A stretch of DNA of 64,000 bases from Vicia villosa (lineage: Eukaryota; Streptophyta; Magnoliopsida; Fabales; Fabaceae): the NCBI RefSeq assembly GCF_029867415.1, contig NC_081181.1, forward strand, positions 74,496,144 to 74,560,143, written 5' to 3'. Each line of letters starts with the position of its first letter. The first letter of the stretch is position 1. The translations under genes were made by a program, and so were the position numbers. The notes beneath the pieces are model-generated. The model ran no database searches. It saw nothing but the letters and a program-made list of their open reading frames with translations, and was not told the origin of the DNA. Below, in pieces: positions 11,601 to 25,858 of the stretch.

Positions 11601-12430
11601 ATGTAAATAGCGTAGTTTACATTTCCCGCACAATCGATGTAATAGCGTAGATTTACTTTCCGCATTTTACATTCCCACACTTTAATTTCTGTACATATAA
11701 AACTGCGTGTATGTCAAGAACAAAAACTGAAGCGCTAGATCACTAATCTCAAAGACAAATATATCTGAAACAAAACACAATCACACTTGCACCTCTTAGG
11801 GTAATCCCTCCGTTACTCTTTCCAAAATCAATTCTATTGTTTCAAATGCAATTCAGATAATTTCTTTCTGTATCCAGTCAAAGAAAATTTTCTAAAAGAA
11901 AATAGGAAAGGACCTTATGAACTTAGGGTAGATCTCCTAATTGCTTGCTCAAATCAAACAAAACATTAAATGTTTCACATATCACTGTTTTTCAAACAAA
12001 ACTTTCAAAAAAGACAACATTTTGTATATATCCAAACAAGGATCATTACGAAGTTAAAGATCTTTTTTCAAAACATCTTTCGAAAGATAAAACACTTTGT
12101 ATACATCCGCACAAGGATCATTACAAAGTTAATTTACAAAGGTATTTTAAAACCACATACAAGCATTTCAAAGCAAGACAAATGATTCAAACAAGTGAGC
12201 TAAGCAATTAAGAGCCCATGGATAACCATGGATACAAAGGGGTGCTAATACCTTCCCTTTGTATAACCTACCCCCGAACCCAAAATCTCTTAAAGGTCTT
12301 TTTCTGTTTCTTTTATAAACCTTTCCCTAATTGGATAAAATAAAAGTCGGTGGCGACTCTCTGATTTTCAAAAACTCAAAAAATAAAAGAAGAGTCAGTT
12401 CGTATCTCACGAAAAAAACCGAGGACGACA
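8629..12430 (+). repeat. LTR 2, short form (3802 bp), subtype I
   Basis: It lacks the 0.9 kb segment of LTR 1: the deletion point reads TGTACTGTTAACAGTC near 8935-8950. Subtype I markers are AAATTTTAAAGGCGCAAAG near 8900-8920 and GACAACATG near 8959. It is almost identical to LTR 3. Confidence 0.9.
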
Positions 12431-12946
12431 TCTACCTTCAGATCTAAGTCGATACCTCAGACGGTTCCTTAAAGCAGTCAATCTTCAAGATCTAAGTCGA
12501 TACCTCGGACGGTTCCACAACAATCAACCTTCAAAGATCTAAAGCGGATACCTCAGACGGTTCCACAACGATCAAACATTCAAAATCTAAAGCGGAAAAA
12601 CTTTGGACAGTTCCGTAACAATCAGCCTCCAAGATTTAAAGCGGTAACCTCGGACGGTTCCGTGACGGTCAACGCAAAGGTTTCCAAATCCTTCATCAAG
12701 ATATAATCAAAGGATTCATTCTGATGAACAAACCATCAATACATTCGCCAGATGGCATCTGAAAGCCCATCTCAGGTAATGTTTTGATCCGCCAACAATA
12801 TTTCCCAAGCTGCATTCAGTACAAATTCCAACATCACTTCCGGTGGAGGTAAGTGCAAATTTTCAAGGCATCTAAATATTCAATCATCTTCTACCTTCAG
12901 ATTCCAATCGGTCTCTTCAGGTTTAAGAAGATTGAATAGGGGCAAC
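12431..12946 (+). repeat. array spacer 2 (516 bp), subtype I
   Basis: Same content, length and subtype as spacer 1, with only rare substitutions. Confidence 0.9.
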
Positions 12947-15900
12947 TGTTATACCCCAAAATTTGCCCGCATCTTTTTCAAAAAGAAGGCAACAGACTTC
13001 TGTCTAAAAATTGGGAGTTTCATATAAATCTTGGATTTTATTTCATAAATATCCTGATTTTATGAATACTCGGTTTTTAGAATATTTCTTATATGATATT
13101 TTGGTTCGCTGTTGAATTTATTCTTACACAAACGCCAAGTACTGTTTATCACTTCACACACGCTGTTTATTTGAGATTTATTTGCAGATAAATAGTACTG
13201 ACGCAATTGGTACAAAATTAAATTTTAAAGGCGCAAAGTCCGGGGATTCAGACTGTACTGTTAACAGTCAAACCCGATGACAACATGATTCTCCGTGTTT
13301 TGTACCATCAATCAAGTCAATATTTTGCATTTCAAAATTCCAAGATTTTTGTTCTAGAAGTCTTCTGATAATCACATGATCAGCAGAGACTCAACACTGC
13401 ACAAAAATCAGGTACGCTTAACTGTCTCCTACACAAATAGTCCCTAACTAAGGTTTTTGTTTTTTTCTAGAAAACAAGTTTTTTTGAGACCTCAAATGGA
13501 TTTCATGGACCTCCATATGTCTCAAAAGTACCACCAGACAAATTTTCAAACTTCAATTCACTCAGACGCCTAGTCAGCAGCTCAAACAGTCAACAGACGA
13601 CCAGTTTGACCGAAAAGTCAACAGACAGTCAATAATGAAATTTTTTGTCAACATCCATATTTTTTCAAAAGATTCATCATTTGATCAATGGTTGATCATA
13701 ATTCATCAAGAAAAGATCAGAAATCAACAAAACCCAAAGTTTCAAAATTAGGGTTTTCTCCTAAAAAGCCAACTGAACTTTGACCGGCCATAACTCTCTC
13801 CCCTTTCTTTCAAAAAATTCCAACCAAATCTTGTTTTGAAGGAAATTCAATTATCTTTCAAATGCAATTGATCCCATGGTCATTGGATTTACCATTTGGA
13901 AAATATGAGCCAGGACATTACAGGTCATTTTCAAAGTCAACAAAAAGTGGTTTTTTGTCAAAGGCCATAACATCAAGATAACTTCTCCAAATGCAAAAAC
14001 GTTTCCAAAGTAGCTTGTAGAGGACATCTCGAGGTTTCTAAAAAGTACAAGAACTCTTTCATATGATCAAAATTGAGGGAGATATGCCTTGTTGAAGTTA
14101 GCTATTTTTTGGGAAAATGCATGAAACTAGCATTGATCAAAATGCTTTTTTTTTCAAAAGAGGCCAAGTTTTCATGATCCAAACATGTTCCCAATAATGT
14201 TAAATGGCTTCCACGACCAACATTGGGCCCATAACATTTTTATTTCTTTTTTAATTTAATTTTATTACCTTTAAAATTAAATTAAAAAGAAATGGTGCAA
14301 GATCATTATCCAAAGCTTTTGTCTCTTGCTTGAGTCACCAAGGTAGCTTAATTTCTGCAAAAAAGAGATGGTACAGCAGGCCTAGAGCAAGAGGGTGAAG
14401 AAAATTCAAAGCCATGGCCAAAGAATTCAAAGATTTTTATATTAAAAAATTCAAAGGTTCAAAGATCATCAATGCAAGATAGCTTAGCTTTGCAGCACAT
14501 TCATTGCTTATAAATGAAGTTGAACACTTCAGTAAGAGGACACACACGAATTCAGAATCAAATCCATGCTTGTAACACACTTGTATCATACTTGAAATTT
14601 TGCAAAAATTTGAAATTCGAATTTTAAGTTTCAGCTCAATTCAATCCAAATTAAATACTTAAACACGATCCCTGAACATCATTGAACCTTTCCAAATCAA
14701 TTTCAAGCCTTGAAGCTCACTGAATCGAGCTCAAAAGCTCACGGTTTGTCCAAACTGAAATTTACAAAAAGACTATTATTCATGCATATTCAATAAGATG
14801 TAATCCCATATTTGTGTTTAGTTTTGTTCCCTGATCGTTTCTGGAGCTTTAATTTAATTTTTATGAAGGTTTGAAGCATATACCATTTTAGGGTTCTTGG
14901 AGCTCGAAATGGGATCCTTCGATTTAGGGAAAATTAGAATAAACCAGAGGCATATTCAAGTTCAGTGGATCTGGACGAGTCAAATGGACATGTCGCGATA
15001 TATTTTTGTATAGGTTTGCCCCTATTCGTTATTTTGCAGGGATGAAGGAGGTGTATTACAGCGCTTTTGGTAAAAAACGCTGTTAAAAGTAGAGGCGAGA
15101 GGAAGAAGACGACGAGGTGTCATCTCCTGATTGGCTGATTCAAATTGGTTCGCGCGCGTTTGGATTTTCGTTTGCAGATGGATCACGTGTGACATGAAAC
15201 ACGCGTTAGCATGTACCCTCGCACCATCAGTCCTCAGATCTCATTAAAGTTTCATCCAACGTGCCAGAAGCTACAGTGCACCATGGACTCTCAAAGCTTT
15301 GCCACACAGAATCATAATTTAATATATTTTCTATTTTATTTAATTCTCTTTGTGAAATTATTTAATAATATTTTTAAAAATCAGAAAAATACACAAAAAA
15401 TATTTTTAGGTTAATAAAATATTGTATTAATTTTTGACACAAAAAGATTTTATTTTTCTTAATAATTAATATATTTTGTTTAATTAATCAATATATATTC
15501 ATATATTTCATTTAAATTATTTCTAACCTATCAATAAATCAGAAAAAAAATATTTTATTTTATTAAATTGATTTTATATATTATAAACTAATTTTGTACA
15601 TATTTAGAATATTTCTCTTTAAGTTTAATTTATGTGTATAATTATTTGTATAATTACATGTTAATTAACTTAATAATTTCAAAAAAACAATTAGAAAAAT
15701 CCCAAAAAAATTAATTTTATTTTAAAATTAATTAACAAGCAATATGAACATATTTTAGACTTAATTTTTAGGTTTAAATTTTATTTCTACCTTTTTCTCA
15801 TTTAATTAAATTAATCATGCATTAATTCTAATTAAAATCAATCATCAAAAATCCAAAAACATTTTCCCTTTATCTTATTGCAATTTAAATTCATAGATAA

Positions 15901-16750
15901 GTGTATAGGTTGTCAAATTCATGTAAATAGCGTAGTTTACATTTCCCGCACAATCGATGTAATAGCGTAGATTTACTTTCCGCATTTTACATTCCCACAC
16001 TTTAATTTCTGTACATATAAAACTGCGTGTATGTCAAGAACAAAAACTGAAGCGCTAGATCACTAATCTCAAAGACAAATATATCTGAAACAAAACACAA
16101 TCACACTTGCACCTCTTAGGGTAATCCCTCCGTTACTCTTTCCAAAATCAATTCTATTGTTTCAAATGCAATTCAGATAATTTCTTTCTGTATCCAGTCA
16201 AAGAAAATTTTCTAAAAGAAAATAGGAAAGGACCTTATGAACTTAGGGTAGATCTCCTAATTGCTTGCTCAAATCAAACAAAACATTAAATGTTTCACAT
16301 ATCACTGTTTTTCAAACAAAACTTTCAAAAAAGACAACATTTTGTATATATCCAAACAAGGATCATTACGAAGTTAAAGATCTTTTTTCAAAACATCTTT
16401 CGAAAGATAAAACACTTTGTATACATCCGCACAAGGATCATTACAAAGTTAATTTACAAAGGTATTTTAAAACCACATACAAGCATTTCAAAGCAAGACA
16501 AATGATTCAAACAAGTGAGCTAAGCAATTAAGAGCCCATGGATAACCATGGATACAAAGGGGTGCTAATACCTTCCCTTTGTATAACCTACCCCCGAACC
16601 CAAAATCTCTTAAAGGTCTTTTTCTGTTTCTTTTATAAACCTTTCCCTAATTGGATAAAATAAAAGTCGGTGGCGACTCTCTGATTTTCAAAAACTCAAA
16701 AAATAAAAGAAGAGTCAGTTCGTATCTCACGAAAAAAACCGAGGACGACA
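12947..16750 (+). repeat. LTR 3, short form, subtype I
   Basis: Near-identical to LTR 2. A local difference is TTTTTTCTAGAAAAC near 13460, where the others read TTTTTTCAGGAGAAC. Confidence 0.9.
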
Positions 16751-17266
16751 TCTACCTTCAGATCTAAGTCGATACCTCAGACGGTTCCTTAAAGCAGTCA
16801 ATCTTCAAGATCTAAGTCGATACCTCGGACGGTTCCACAACAATCAACCTTCAAAGATCTAAAGCGGATACCTCAGACGGTTCCACAACGATCAAACATT
16901 CAAAATCTAAAGCGGAAAAACTTTGGACAGTTCCGTAACAATCAGCCTCCAAGATTTAAAGCGGTAACCTCGGACGGTTCCGTGACGGTCAACGCAAAGG
17001 TTTCCAAATCCTTCATCAAGATATAATCAAAGGATTCATTCTGATGAACAAACCATCAATACATTCGCCAGATGGCATCTGAAAGCCCATCTCAGGTAAT
17101 GTTTTGATCCGCCAACAATATTTCCCAAGCTGCATTCAGTACAAATTCCAACATCACTTCCGGTGGAGGTAAGTGCAAATTTTCAAGGCATCTAAATATT
17201 CAATCATCTTCTACCTTCAGATTCCAATCGGTCTCTTCAGGTTTAAGAAGATTGAATAGGGGCAAC
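16751..17266 (+). repeat. array spacer 3 (516 bp), subtype I
   Basis: Same content, length and subtype as spacers 1 and 2. It is the last subtype I spacer in the array. Confidence 0.9.
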
Positions 17267-20200
17267 TGTTATACCCCAAAATTTGCCCGCATCTTTTTCA
17301 AAAAGAAGGCAACAGACTTCTGTCTAAAAATTGGGAGTTTCATATAAATCTTGGATTTTATTTCATAAATATCCTGATTTTATGAATACTCGGTTTTTAG
17401 AATATTTCTTATATGATATTTTGGTTCGCTGTTGAATTTATTCTTACACAAACGCCAAGTACTGTTTATCACTTCACACACGCTGTTTATTTGAGATTTA
17501 TTTGCAGATAAATAGTACTGACGCAATTGGTACAAAATTAAATTTTAAAGGCGCAAAGTCCGGGGATTCAGACTGTACTGTTAACAGTCAAACCCGATGA
17601 CAGCACGATTCTCCGTGTTTTGTACCATCAATCAAGTCAATCTTTTGCATTTCAAAATTCCAAGATTTTTGTTCTAGAAGTCTTCTGATAATCACATGAT
17701 CAGCAGAGACTCAACACTGCACAAAAATCAGGTACGCTTAACTGTCTCCTACACAAACAGTCCCTAACTAAGGTTTTTGTTTTTTTCAGGAGAACAAGTT
17801 TTTTTGAGACCTCAAATGGATTTCATGGACCTCCATATGTCTCAAAAGTACCACCAGACAAATTTTCAAACTTCAATTCACTCAGACGCCTAGTCAGCAG
17901 CTCAAACAGTCAACAGACGACCAGTTTGACCGAAAAGTCAACAGACAGTCNNNNNNNNNNNNNNNNNNNNNNNNNNNNNNNNNNNNNNNNNNNNNNNNNN
18001 NNNNNNNNNNNNNNNNNNNNNNNNNNNNNNNNNNNNNNNNNNNNNNNNNNCGGCCATAACTCTCTCCCCTTTCTTTCAAAAAATTCCAACCAAATCTTGT
18101 TTTGAAGGAAATTCAATTATCTTTCAAATGCAATTGATCCCATGGTCATTGGATTTACCATTTGGAAAATATGAGCCAGGACATTACAGGTTATTTTCAA
18201 AGTCAACAAAAAGTGGTTTTTTGTCAAAGGCCATAACATCAAGATAACTTCTCCAAATGCAAAAACGTTTCCAAAGTAGCTTGTAGAGGACATCTCGAGG
18301 TTTCTAAAAAGTACAAGAACTCTTTCATATGATCAAAATTGAGGGAGATATGCCTTGTTGAAGTTAGCTATTTTTTGGGAAAATGCATGAAACTAGCATT
18401 GATCAAAATGCTTTTTTTTTCAAAAGAGGCCAAGTTTTCATGATCCAAACATGTTCCCAATAATGTTAAAGGGCTTCCACGACCAACATTGGGCCCATAA
18501 CATTTTTATTTCTTTTTTAATTCAATTTTATTACCTTTAAAATTAAATTAAAAAGAAATGGTGCAAGATCATTATCCAAAGCTTTTGTCTCTTGCTTGAG
18601 TCACCAAGGTAGCTTAACTTCTGCAACATAGAGATGGTACAGCAGGCCTAGAGCAAGAGGGTGAAGAAAATTCAAAGCCATGGCCAAAGAATTCAAAGAT
18701 TTTTATATTAAAAAATTCAAAGGTTCATAGATCATCAATGCAAGATAGCTTAGCTTTGCAGCACATTCATTGCTTATAAATGAAGTAGAACACTTCAGTA
18801 AGAGGACACACACGAATTCATAATCAAATCCATGCTTGTAACACACTTGTATCATACTTGAAATTTTGCAAGAAATTTCAAATTCGAATTTTAAGTTTCA
18901 GCTCAATTCAATCCAAATTAAATACTTAAACACGATCCCTGAACATCATTGAACCTTTCCAAATCAATTTCAAGCCTTGAAGCTCACTGAATCGAGCTCA
19001 AAAGCTCACGGTTTGTCCAAACTGAAATTTACAAAAAGACTATTATTCATGCATATTCAATAAGATGTAATCCCATATTTGTGTTTAGTTTTGTGCCCTG
19101 GTCGTTTCTGGAGCTTTAATTTAATTTTTATGAAGGTTTGAAGCATATACCATTTTAGGGTTCTTGGAGCTCGAAATGGGATCCTTCGATTTAGGCAAAA
19201 TTAGAATAAACCAGAGGCATATTCAAGTTCAGTGGATCTGGACGAGTCAAATGGACATGTCGCGAAATATTTTTGTATAGGTTTGCCCCTATTCGTTATT
19301 TTGCAGGGATGAAGGAGGCGTATTACAGTGCTTTTGGTAAAAAACGCTGTTAAAAGTTGAGGCGAGAGGAAGAAGACGACGAGGTGTCATCTCCTGATTG
19401 GCTGATTCAAATTGGTTCGCGCGCGTTTGGATTTTCGTTTGCAGATGGATCACGTGTGACATGAAACACGCGTTAGCATGTACCCTCGCACCATCAGTCC
19501 TCAGATCTCATTAAAGTTTCATCCAACGTGCCAGAAGCTACAGTGCACCATGGACTCTCAAAGCTTTGCCACACAGAATCATAATTTAATATATTTTCTA
19601 TTTTATTTAATTCTCTTTGTGAAATTATTTAAAAATATTTTTAAAAATCAGAAAAATACACAAAAAATATTTTTAGGTTAATAAAATATTGTATTAATTT
19701 TTGACACAAAAAGATTTTATTTTTCTTAATAATTAATATATTTTGTTTATTTAATCAATATATATTCATATATTTCATTTAAATTATTTCTAACCTATCA
19801 ATAAATCAGAAAAAAAATATTTTATTTTATTAAATTGAGTTTATATATTATAAACTAATTTTGTACATATTTAGAATATTTTTCTCTTTAAGTTTAATTT
19901 ATGTGTATAATTATTTGTATAATTATATGTTAATTAACTTAATAATTTCAAAAAAACAATTTCTAAAACCCCAAAAAAATTAATTTTATTTTAAAATTAA
20001 TTAACAAGCAATATGAACATATTTTATACTTAATTTTTAGGTTTAAATTTTATTTCTACTTTTTTCTCATTTAATTAAATTAATCATGCATTAATTCTAA
20101 TTAAAATCAATCATCAAAAATCCAAAAACATTTTCCCTTTATCTTATTGCAATTTAAATTCATAGATAAGTGTATAGGTTGTCAAATTCATGTAAATAGC

Positions 20201-21019
20201 GTAGTTTACATTTCCCGGACAATCGATGTAATAGCGTAGATTTACTTTCCGCATTTTACATTCCCGCACTTTAATTTCTGTACATATAAAACTGCGTGTA
20301 TGTCAAGAACAAAAACTGAAGCGCTAGATCACTAATCTCAAAGACAAATATATCTGAAACAAAACACAATCACACTTGCACCTCTTAGGGTAATCCCTCC
20401 GTTACTCTTTCCCAAATCAATTCTATTGTTTCAAATGCAATTCAGATAATTTCTTTCTGTATCCAGTCAAAGAAAATTTTCTAAAAGAAAATAGGAAAGG
20501 ACCTTATGAACTTAGGGTAGATCTCCTAATTGCTTGCTCAAATAAAAAAAAACATTAAATGTTTCACATATCACTGTTTTTCAAACAAAACTTTCAAAAA
20601 AGACAACATTTTGTATATATCCAAACAAGGATCATTACGAAGTTAAAGATCTTTTTTCAAAACATCTTTCGAAAGATAAAACACTTTGTATACATCCGCA
20701 CAAGGATCATTACAAAGTTAATTTACAAAGGTATTTTAAAACCACATACAAGCATTTCAAAGCAAGACAAATGATTCAAACAAGTGAGCTAAGCAATTAA
20801 GAGCCCATGGATAACCATGGATACAAAGGGGTGCTAATACCTTCCCTTTGTATAACCTACCCCCGAACCCAAAATCTCTTAAAGGTCTTTTTCTGTTTCT
20901 TTTATAAACCTTTCCTTAATTGGATAAAATAAAAGTCGGTGGCGACTCTCTGATTTTCAAAAACTCAAAAAATAAAAGAAGAGTCAGTTTGTATCTCACG
21001 AAAAAAACCGAGGATGACA
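17267..21019 (+). repeat. LTR 4, chimeric: subtype I start, subtype II remainder, with an assembly gap
   Basis: Up to about 17556 it carries subtype I bases (GCGCAAAGTCC); from about 17602 it carries subtype II bases (GACAGCACGATT). The switch falls inside a 46-bp stretch shared by both types. The 100-base run of N starts at 17951. Confidence 0.85.
17951..18050. other. assembly gap (100 N)
   Basis: Exactly 100 undetermined bases inside LTR 4. Comparison with the matching part of LTR 5 (22220-22373) indicates that about 154 bases belong here. The N run is therefore a fixed-size placeholder, and the copy number across the gap cannot be taken as proven. The two ORFs that read through the Ns are meaningless. 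Confidence 0.98.
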
Positions 21020-21535
21020 TCTACCTTCAGATCTAAGTCGATACCTCAAACGGTTCCTTAAAGCAGTCAATCTTCAAGATCTAAGTCGATACCTCGGACG
21101 GTTCCACAACGATCAACCTTCAAAGATCTAAAGCGGATACCTCTGACGGTTCCACAACGATCAAACATTCAAAATCTAAAGCGGAAAAACTTTGGACAGT
21201 TCCGTAACGATCAGCCTCCAAGATTTAAAGCGGTAACCTCGGACGGTTCCGCGACGGTCAACGCAGAGGTTTCCAAATCCTTCATCAAGATATAATCAAA
21301 GGATTCATTCTGATGAACAAACCATCAATACATTCGCCAGATGGCATCTGAAAGCCCATCTCAGGTAATGTTTTGATCCGCCAACAATATTTCCCAAGCC
21401 GCATTCAGTACAAATTCCAACATCACTTCCGGTGGAGGTAAGTGCAAATTTTCAGGGCATCTAAATATTCAATCATCTTCTACCTTCAGATTCCAATCGG
21501 TCTCTTCAGGTTTAAGAAGATTGAATAGGGGCAAC
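21020..21535 (+). repeat. array spacer 4 (516 bp), subtype II
   Basis: Same layout as spacers 1-3 but with subtype II bases: CCTCAAACGG, CCTCTGACGG and GCGACGGTCAACGCAGAGG. All later spacers share this subtype. Confidence 0.9.
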
Positions 21536-24500
21536 TGTTATACCCCAAAATTTGCCCGCATCTTTTTCAAAAAGAAGGCAATAGACTTCTGTCTAAAAAT
21601 TGGGAGTTTCATATAAATCTTGGATTTTATTTCATAAATATCCTGATTTTATGAATACTCGGTTTTTAGAATATTTCTTATACGATATTTTGGTTCGCTG
21701 TTGAATTTATTCTTACACAAACGCCAAGTACTGTTTATCACTTCACACACGCTGTTTATTTGAGATTTATTTGCAGATAAATAGTACTGACGCAATTGGT
21801 ACAGAATTAAATTTTGCAGGCGCAGAGTCCGGGGATTCAGACTGTACTGTTAACAGTCAAACCCGATGACAGCACGATTCTCCGTGTTTTGTACCATCAA
21901 TCAAGTCAATCTTTTGCATTTCAAAATTCCAAGATTTTTGTTCTAGAAGTCTTCTGATAATCACATGATCAGCAGAGACTCAACACTGCACAAAAATCAG
22001 GTACGCTTAACTGTCTCCTACACAAACAGTCCCTAACTAAGGTTTTTGTTTTTTTCAGGAGAACAAGTTTTTTTGAGACCTCAAATGGATTTCATGGACC
22101 TCCATATGTCTCAAAAGTACCACCAGACAAATTTTCAAACTTCAATTCACTCAGACGCCTAGTCAGCAGCTCAAACAGTCAACAGACGACCAGTTTGACC
22201 GAAAAGTCAACAGACAGTCAATAATGAAATTTTTTGTCAACATCCATATTTTTTCAAAAGATTCATCATTTGATCAATGGTTGATCATAATTCATCAAGA
22301 AAAGATCAGAAATCAACAAAACCCAAAGTTTCAAAATTAGGGTTTTCTCCTAAAAAGCCAACTGAACTTTGACCGGCCATAACTCTCTCCCCTTTCTTTC
22401 AAAAAATTCCAACCAAATCTTGTTTTGAAGGAAATTCAATTATCTTTCAAATGCAATTGATCCCATGGTCATTGGATTTACCATTTGGAAAATATGAGCC
22501 AGGACATTACAGGTTATTTTCAAAGTCAACAAAAAGTGGTTTTTTGTCAAAGGCCATAACATCAAGATAACTTCTCCAAATGCAAAAACGTTTCCAAAGT
22601 AGCTTGTAGAGGACATCTCGAGGTTTCTAAAAAGTACAAGAACTCTTTCATATGATCAAAATTGAGGGAGATATGCCTTGTTGAAGTTAGCTATTTTTTG
22701 GGAAAATGCATGAAACTAGCATTGATCAAAATGCTTTTTTTTTCAAAAGAGGCCAAGTTTTCATGATCCAAACATGTTCCCAATAATGTTAAAGGGCTTC
22801 CACGACCAACATTGGGCCCATAACATTTTTATTTCTTTTTTAATTCAATTTTATTACCTTTAAAATTAAATTAAAAAGAAATGGTGCAAGATCATTATCC
22901 AAAGCTTTTGTCTCTTGCTTGAGTCACCAAGGTAGCTTAACTTCTGCAACATAGAGATGGTACAGCAGGCCTAGAGCAAGAGGGTGAAGAAAATTCAAAG
23001 CCATGGCCAAAGAATTCAAAGATTTTTATATTAAAAAATTCAAAGGTTCATAGATCATCAATGCAAGATAGCTTAGCTTTGCAGCACATTCATTGCTTAT
23101 AAATGAAGTAGAACACTTCAGTAAGAGGACACACACGAATTCATAATCAAATCCATGCTTGTAACACACTTGTATCATACTTGAAATTTTGCAAGAAATT
23201 TCAAATTCGAATTTTAAGTTTCAGCTCAATTCAATCCAAATTAAATACTTAAACACGATCCCTGAACATCATTGAACCTTTCCAAATCAATTTCAAGCCT
23301 TGAAGCTCACTGAATCGAGCTCAAAAGCTCACGGTTTGTCCAAACTGAAATTTACAAAAAGACTATTATTCATGCATATTCAATAAGATGTAATCCCATA
23401 TTTGTGTTTAGTTTTGTGCCCTGGTCGTTTCTGGAGCTTTAATTTAATTTTTATGAAGGTTTGAAGCATATACCATTTTAGGGTTCTTGGAGCTCGAAAT
23501 GGGATCCTTCGATTTAGGCAAAATTAGAATAAACCAGAGGCATATTCAAGTTCAGTGGATCTGGACGAGTCAAATGGACATGTCGCGAAATATTTTTGTA
23601 TAGGTTTGCCCCTATTCGTTATTTTGCAGGGATGAAGGAGGCGTATTACAGTGCTTTTGGTAAAAAACGCTGTTAAAAGTTGAGGCGAGAGGAAGAAGAC
23701 GACGAGGTGTCATCTCCTGATTGGCTGATTCAAATTGGTTCGCGCGCGTTTGGATTTTCGTTTGCAGATGGATCACGTGTGACATGAAACACGCGTTAGC
23801 ATGTACCCTCGCACCATCAGTCCTCAGATCTCATTAAAGTTTCATCCAACGTGCCAGAAGCTACAGTGCACCATGGACTCTCAAAGCTTTGCCACACAGA
23901 ATCATAATTTAATATATTTTCTATTTTATTTAATTCTCTTTGTGAAATTATTTAAAAATATTTTTAAAAATCAGAAAAATACACAAAAAATATTTTTAGG
24001 TTAATAAAATATTGTATTAATTTTTGACACAAAAAGATTTTATTTTTCTTAATAATTAATATATTTTGTTTATTTAATCAATATATATTCATATATTTCA
24101 TTTAAATTATTTCTAACCTATCAATAAATCAGAAAAAAAATATTTTATTTTATTAAATTGAGTTTATATATTATAAACTAATTTTGTACATATTTAGAAT
24201 ATTTTTCTCTTTAAGTTTAATTTATGTGTATAATTATTTGTATAATTATATGTTAATTAACTTAATAATTTCAAAAAAACAATTTCTAAAACCCCAAAAA
24301 AATTAATTTTATTTTAAAATTAATTAACAAGCAATATGAACATATTTTATACTTAATTTTTAGGTTTAAATTTTATTTCTACTTTTTTCTCATTTAATTA
24401 AATTAATCATGCATTAATTCTAATTAAAATCAATCATCAAAAATCCAAAAACATTTTCCCTTTATCTTATTGCAATTTAAATTCATAGATAAGTGTATAG

Positions 24501-25342
24501 GTTGTCAAATTCATGTAAATAGCGTAGTTTACATTTCCCGGACAATCGATGTAATAGCGTAGATTTACTTTCCGCATTTTACATTCCCGCACTTTAATTT
24601 CTGTACATATAAAACTGCGTGTATGTCAAGAACAAAAACTGAAGCGCTAGATCACTAATCTCAAAGACAAATATATCTGAAACAAAACACAATCACACTT
24701 GCACCTCTTAGGGTAATCCCTCCGTTACTCTTTCCCAAATCAATTCTATTGTTTCAAATGCAATTCAGATAATTTCTTTCTGTATCCAGTCAAAGAAAAT
24801 TTTCTAAAAGAAAATAGGAAAGGACCTTATGAACTTAGGGTAGATCTCCTAATTGCTTGCTCAAATAAAAAAAAACATTAAATGTTTCACATATCACTGT
24901 TTTTCAAACAAAACTTTCAAAAAAGACAACATTTTGTATATATCCAAACAAGGATCATTACGAAGTTAAAGATCTTTTTTCAAAACATCTTTCGAAAGAT
25001 AAAACACTTTGTATACATCCGCACAAGGATCATTACAAAGTTAATTTACAAAGGTATTTTAAAACCACATACAAGCATTTCAAAGCAAGACAAATGATTC
25101 AAACAAGTGAGCTAAGCAATTAAGAGCCCATGGATAACCATGGATACAAAGGGGTGCTAATACCTTCCCTTTGTATAACCTACCCCCGAACCCAAAATCT
25201 CTTAAAGGTCTTTTTCTGTTTCTTTTATAAACCTTTCCTTAATTGGATAAAATAAAAGTCGGTGGCGACTCTCTGATTTTCAAAAACTCAAAAAATAAAA
25301 GAAGAGTCAGTTTGTATCTCACGAAAAAAACCGAGGATGACA
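21536..25342 (+). repeat. LTR 5, short form (3807 bp), subtype II
   Basis: Subtype II markers are TTTTGCAGGCGCAGAG near 21815-21830, TTTAAAAATATTTT in the AT-rich part and CCCGGACAATCG. It is nearly identical to LTRs 6 and 7. Confidence 0.9.
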
Positions 25343-25858
25343 TCTACCTTCAGATCTAAGTCGATACCTCAAACGGTTCCTTAAAGCAGTCAATCTTCAA
25401 GATCTAAGTCGATACCTCGGACGGTTCCACAACGATCAACCTTCAAAGATCTAAAGCGGATACCTCTGACGGTTCCACAACGATCAAACATTCAAAATCT
25501 AAAGCGGAAAAACTTTGGACAGTTCCGTAACGATCAGCCTCCAAGATTTAAAGCGGTAACCTCGGACGGTTCCGCGACGGTCAACGCAGAGGTTTCCAAA
25601 TCCTTCATCAAGATATAATCAAAGGATTCATTCTGATGAACAAACCATCAATACATTCGCCAGATGGCATCTGAAAGCCCATCTCAGGTAATGTTTTGAT
25701 CCGCCAACAATATTTCCCAAGCCGCATTCAGTACAAATTCCAACATCACTTCCGGTGGAGGTAAGTGCAAATTTTCAGGGCATCTAAATATTCAATCATC
25801 TTCTACCTTCAGATTCCAATCGGTCTCTTCAGGTTTAAGAAGATTGAATAGGGGCAAC
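25343..25858 (+). repeat. array spacer 5 (516 bp), subtype II
   Basis: Same content and length as spacer 4. Confidence 0.9.
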
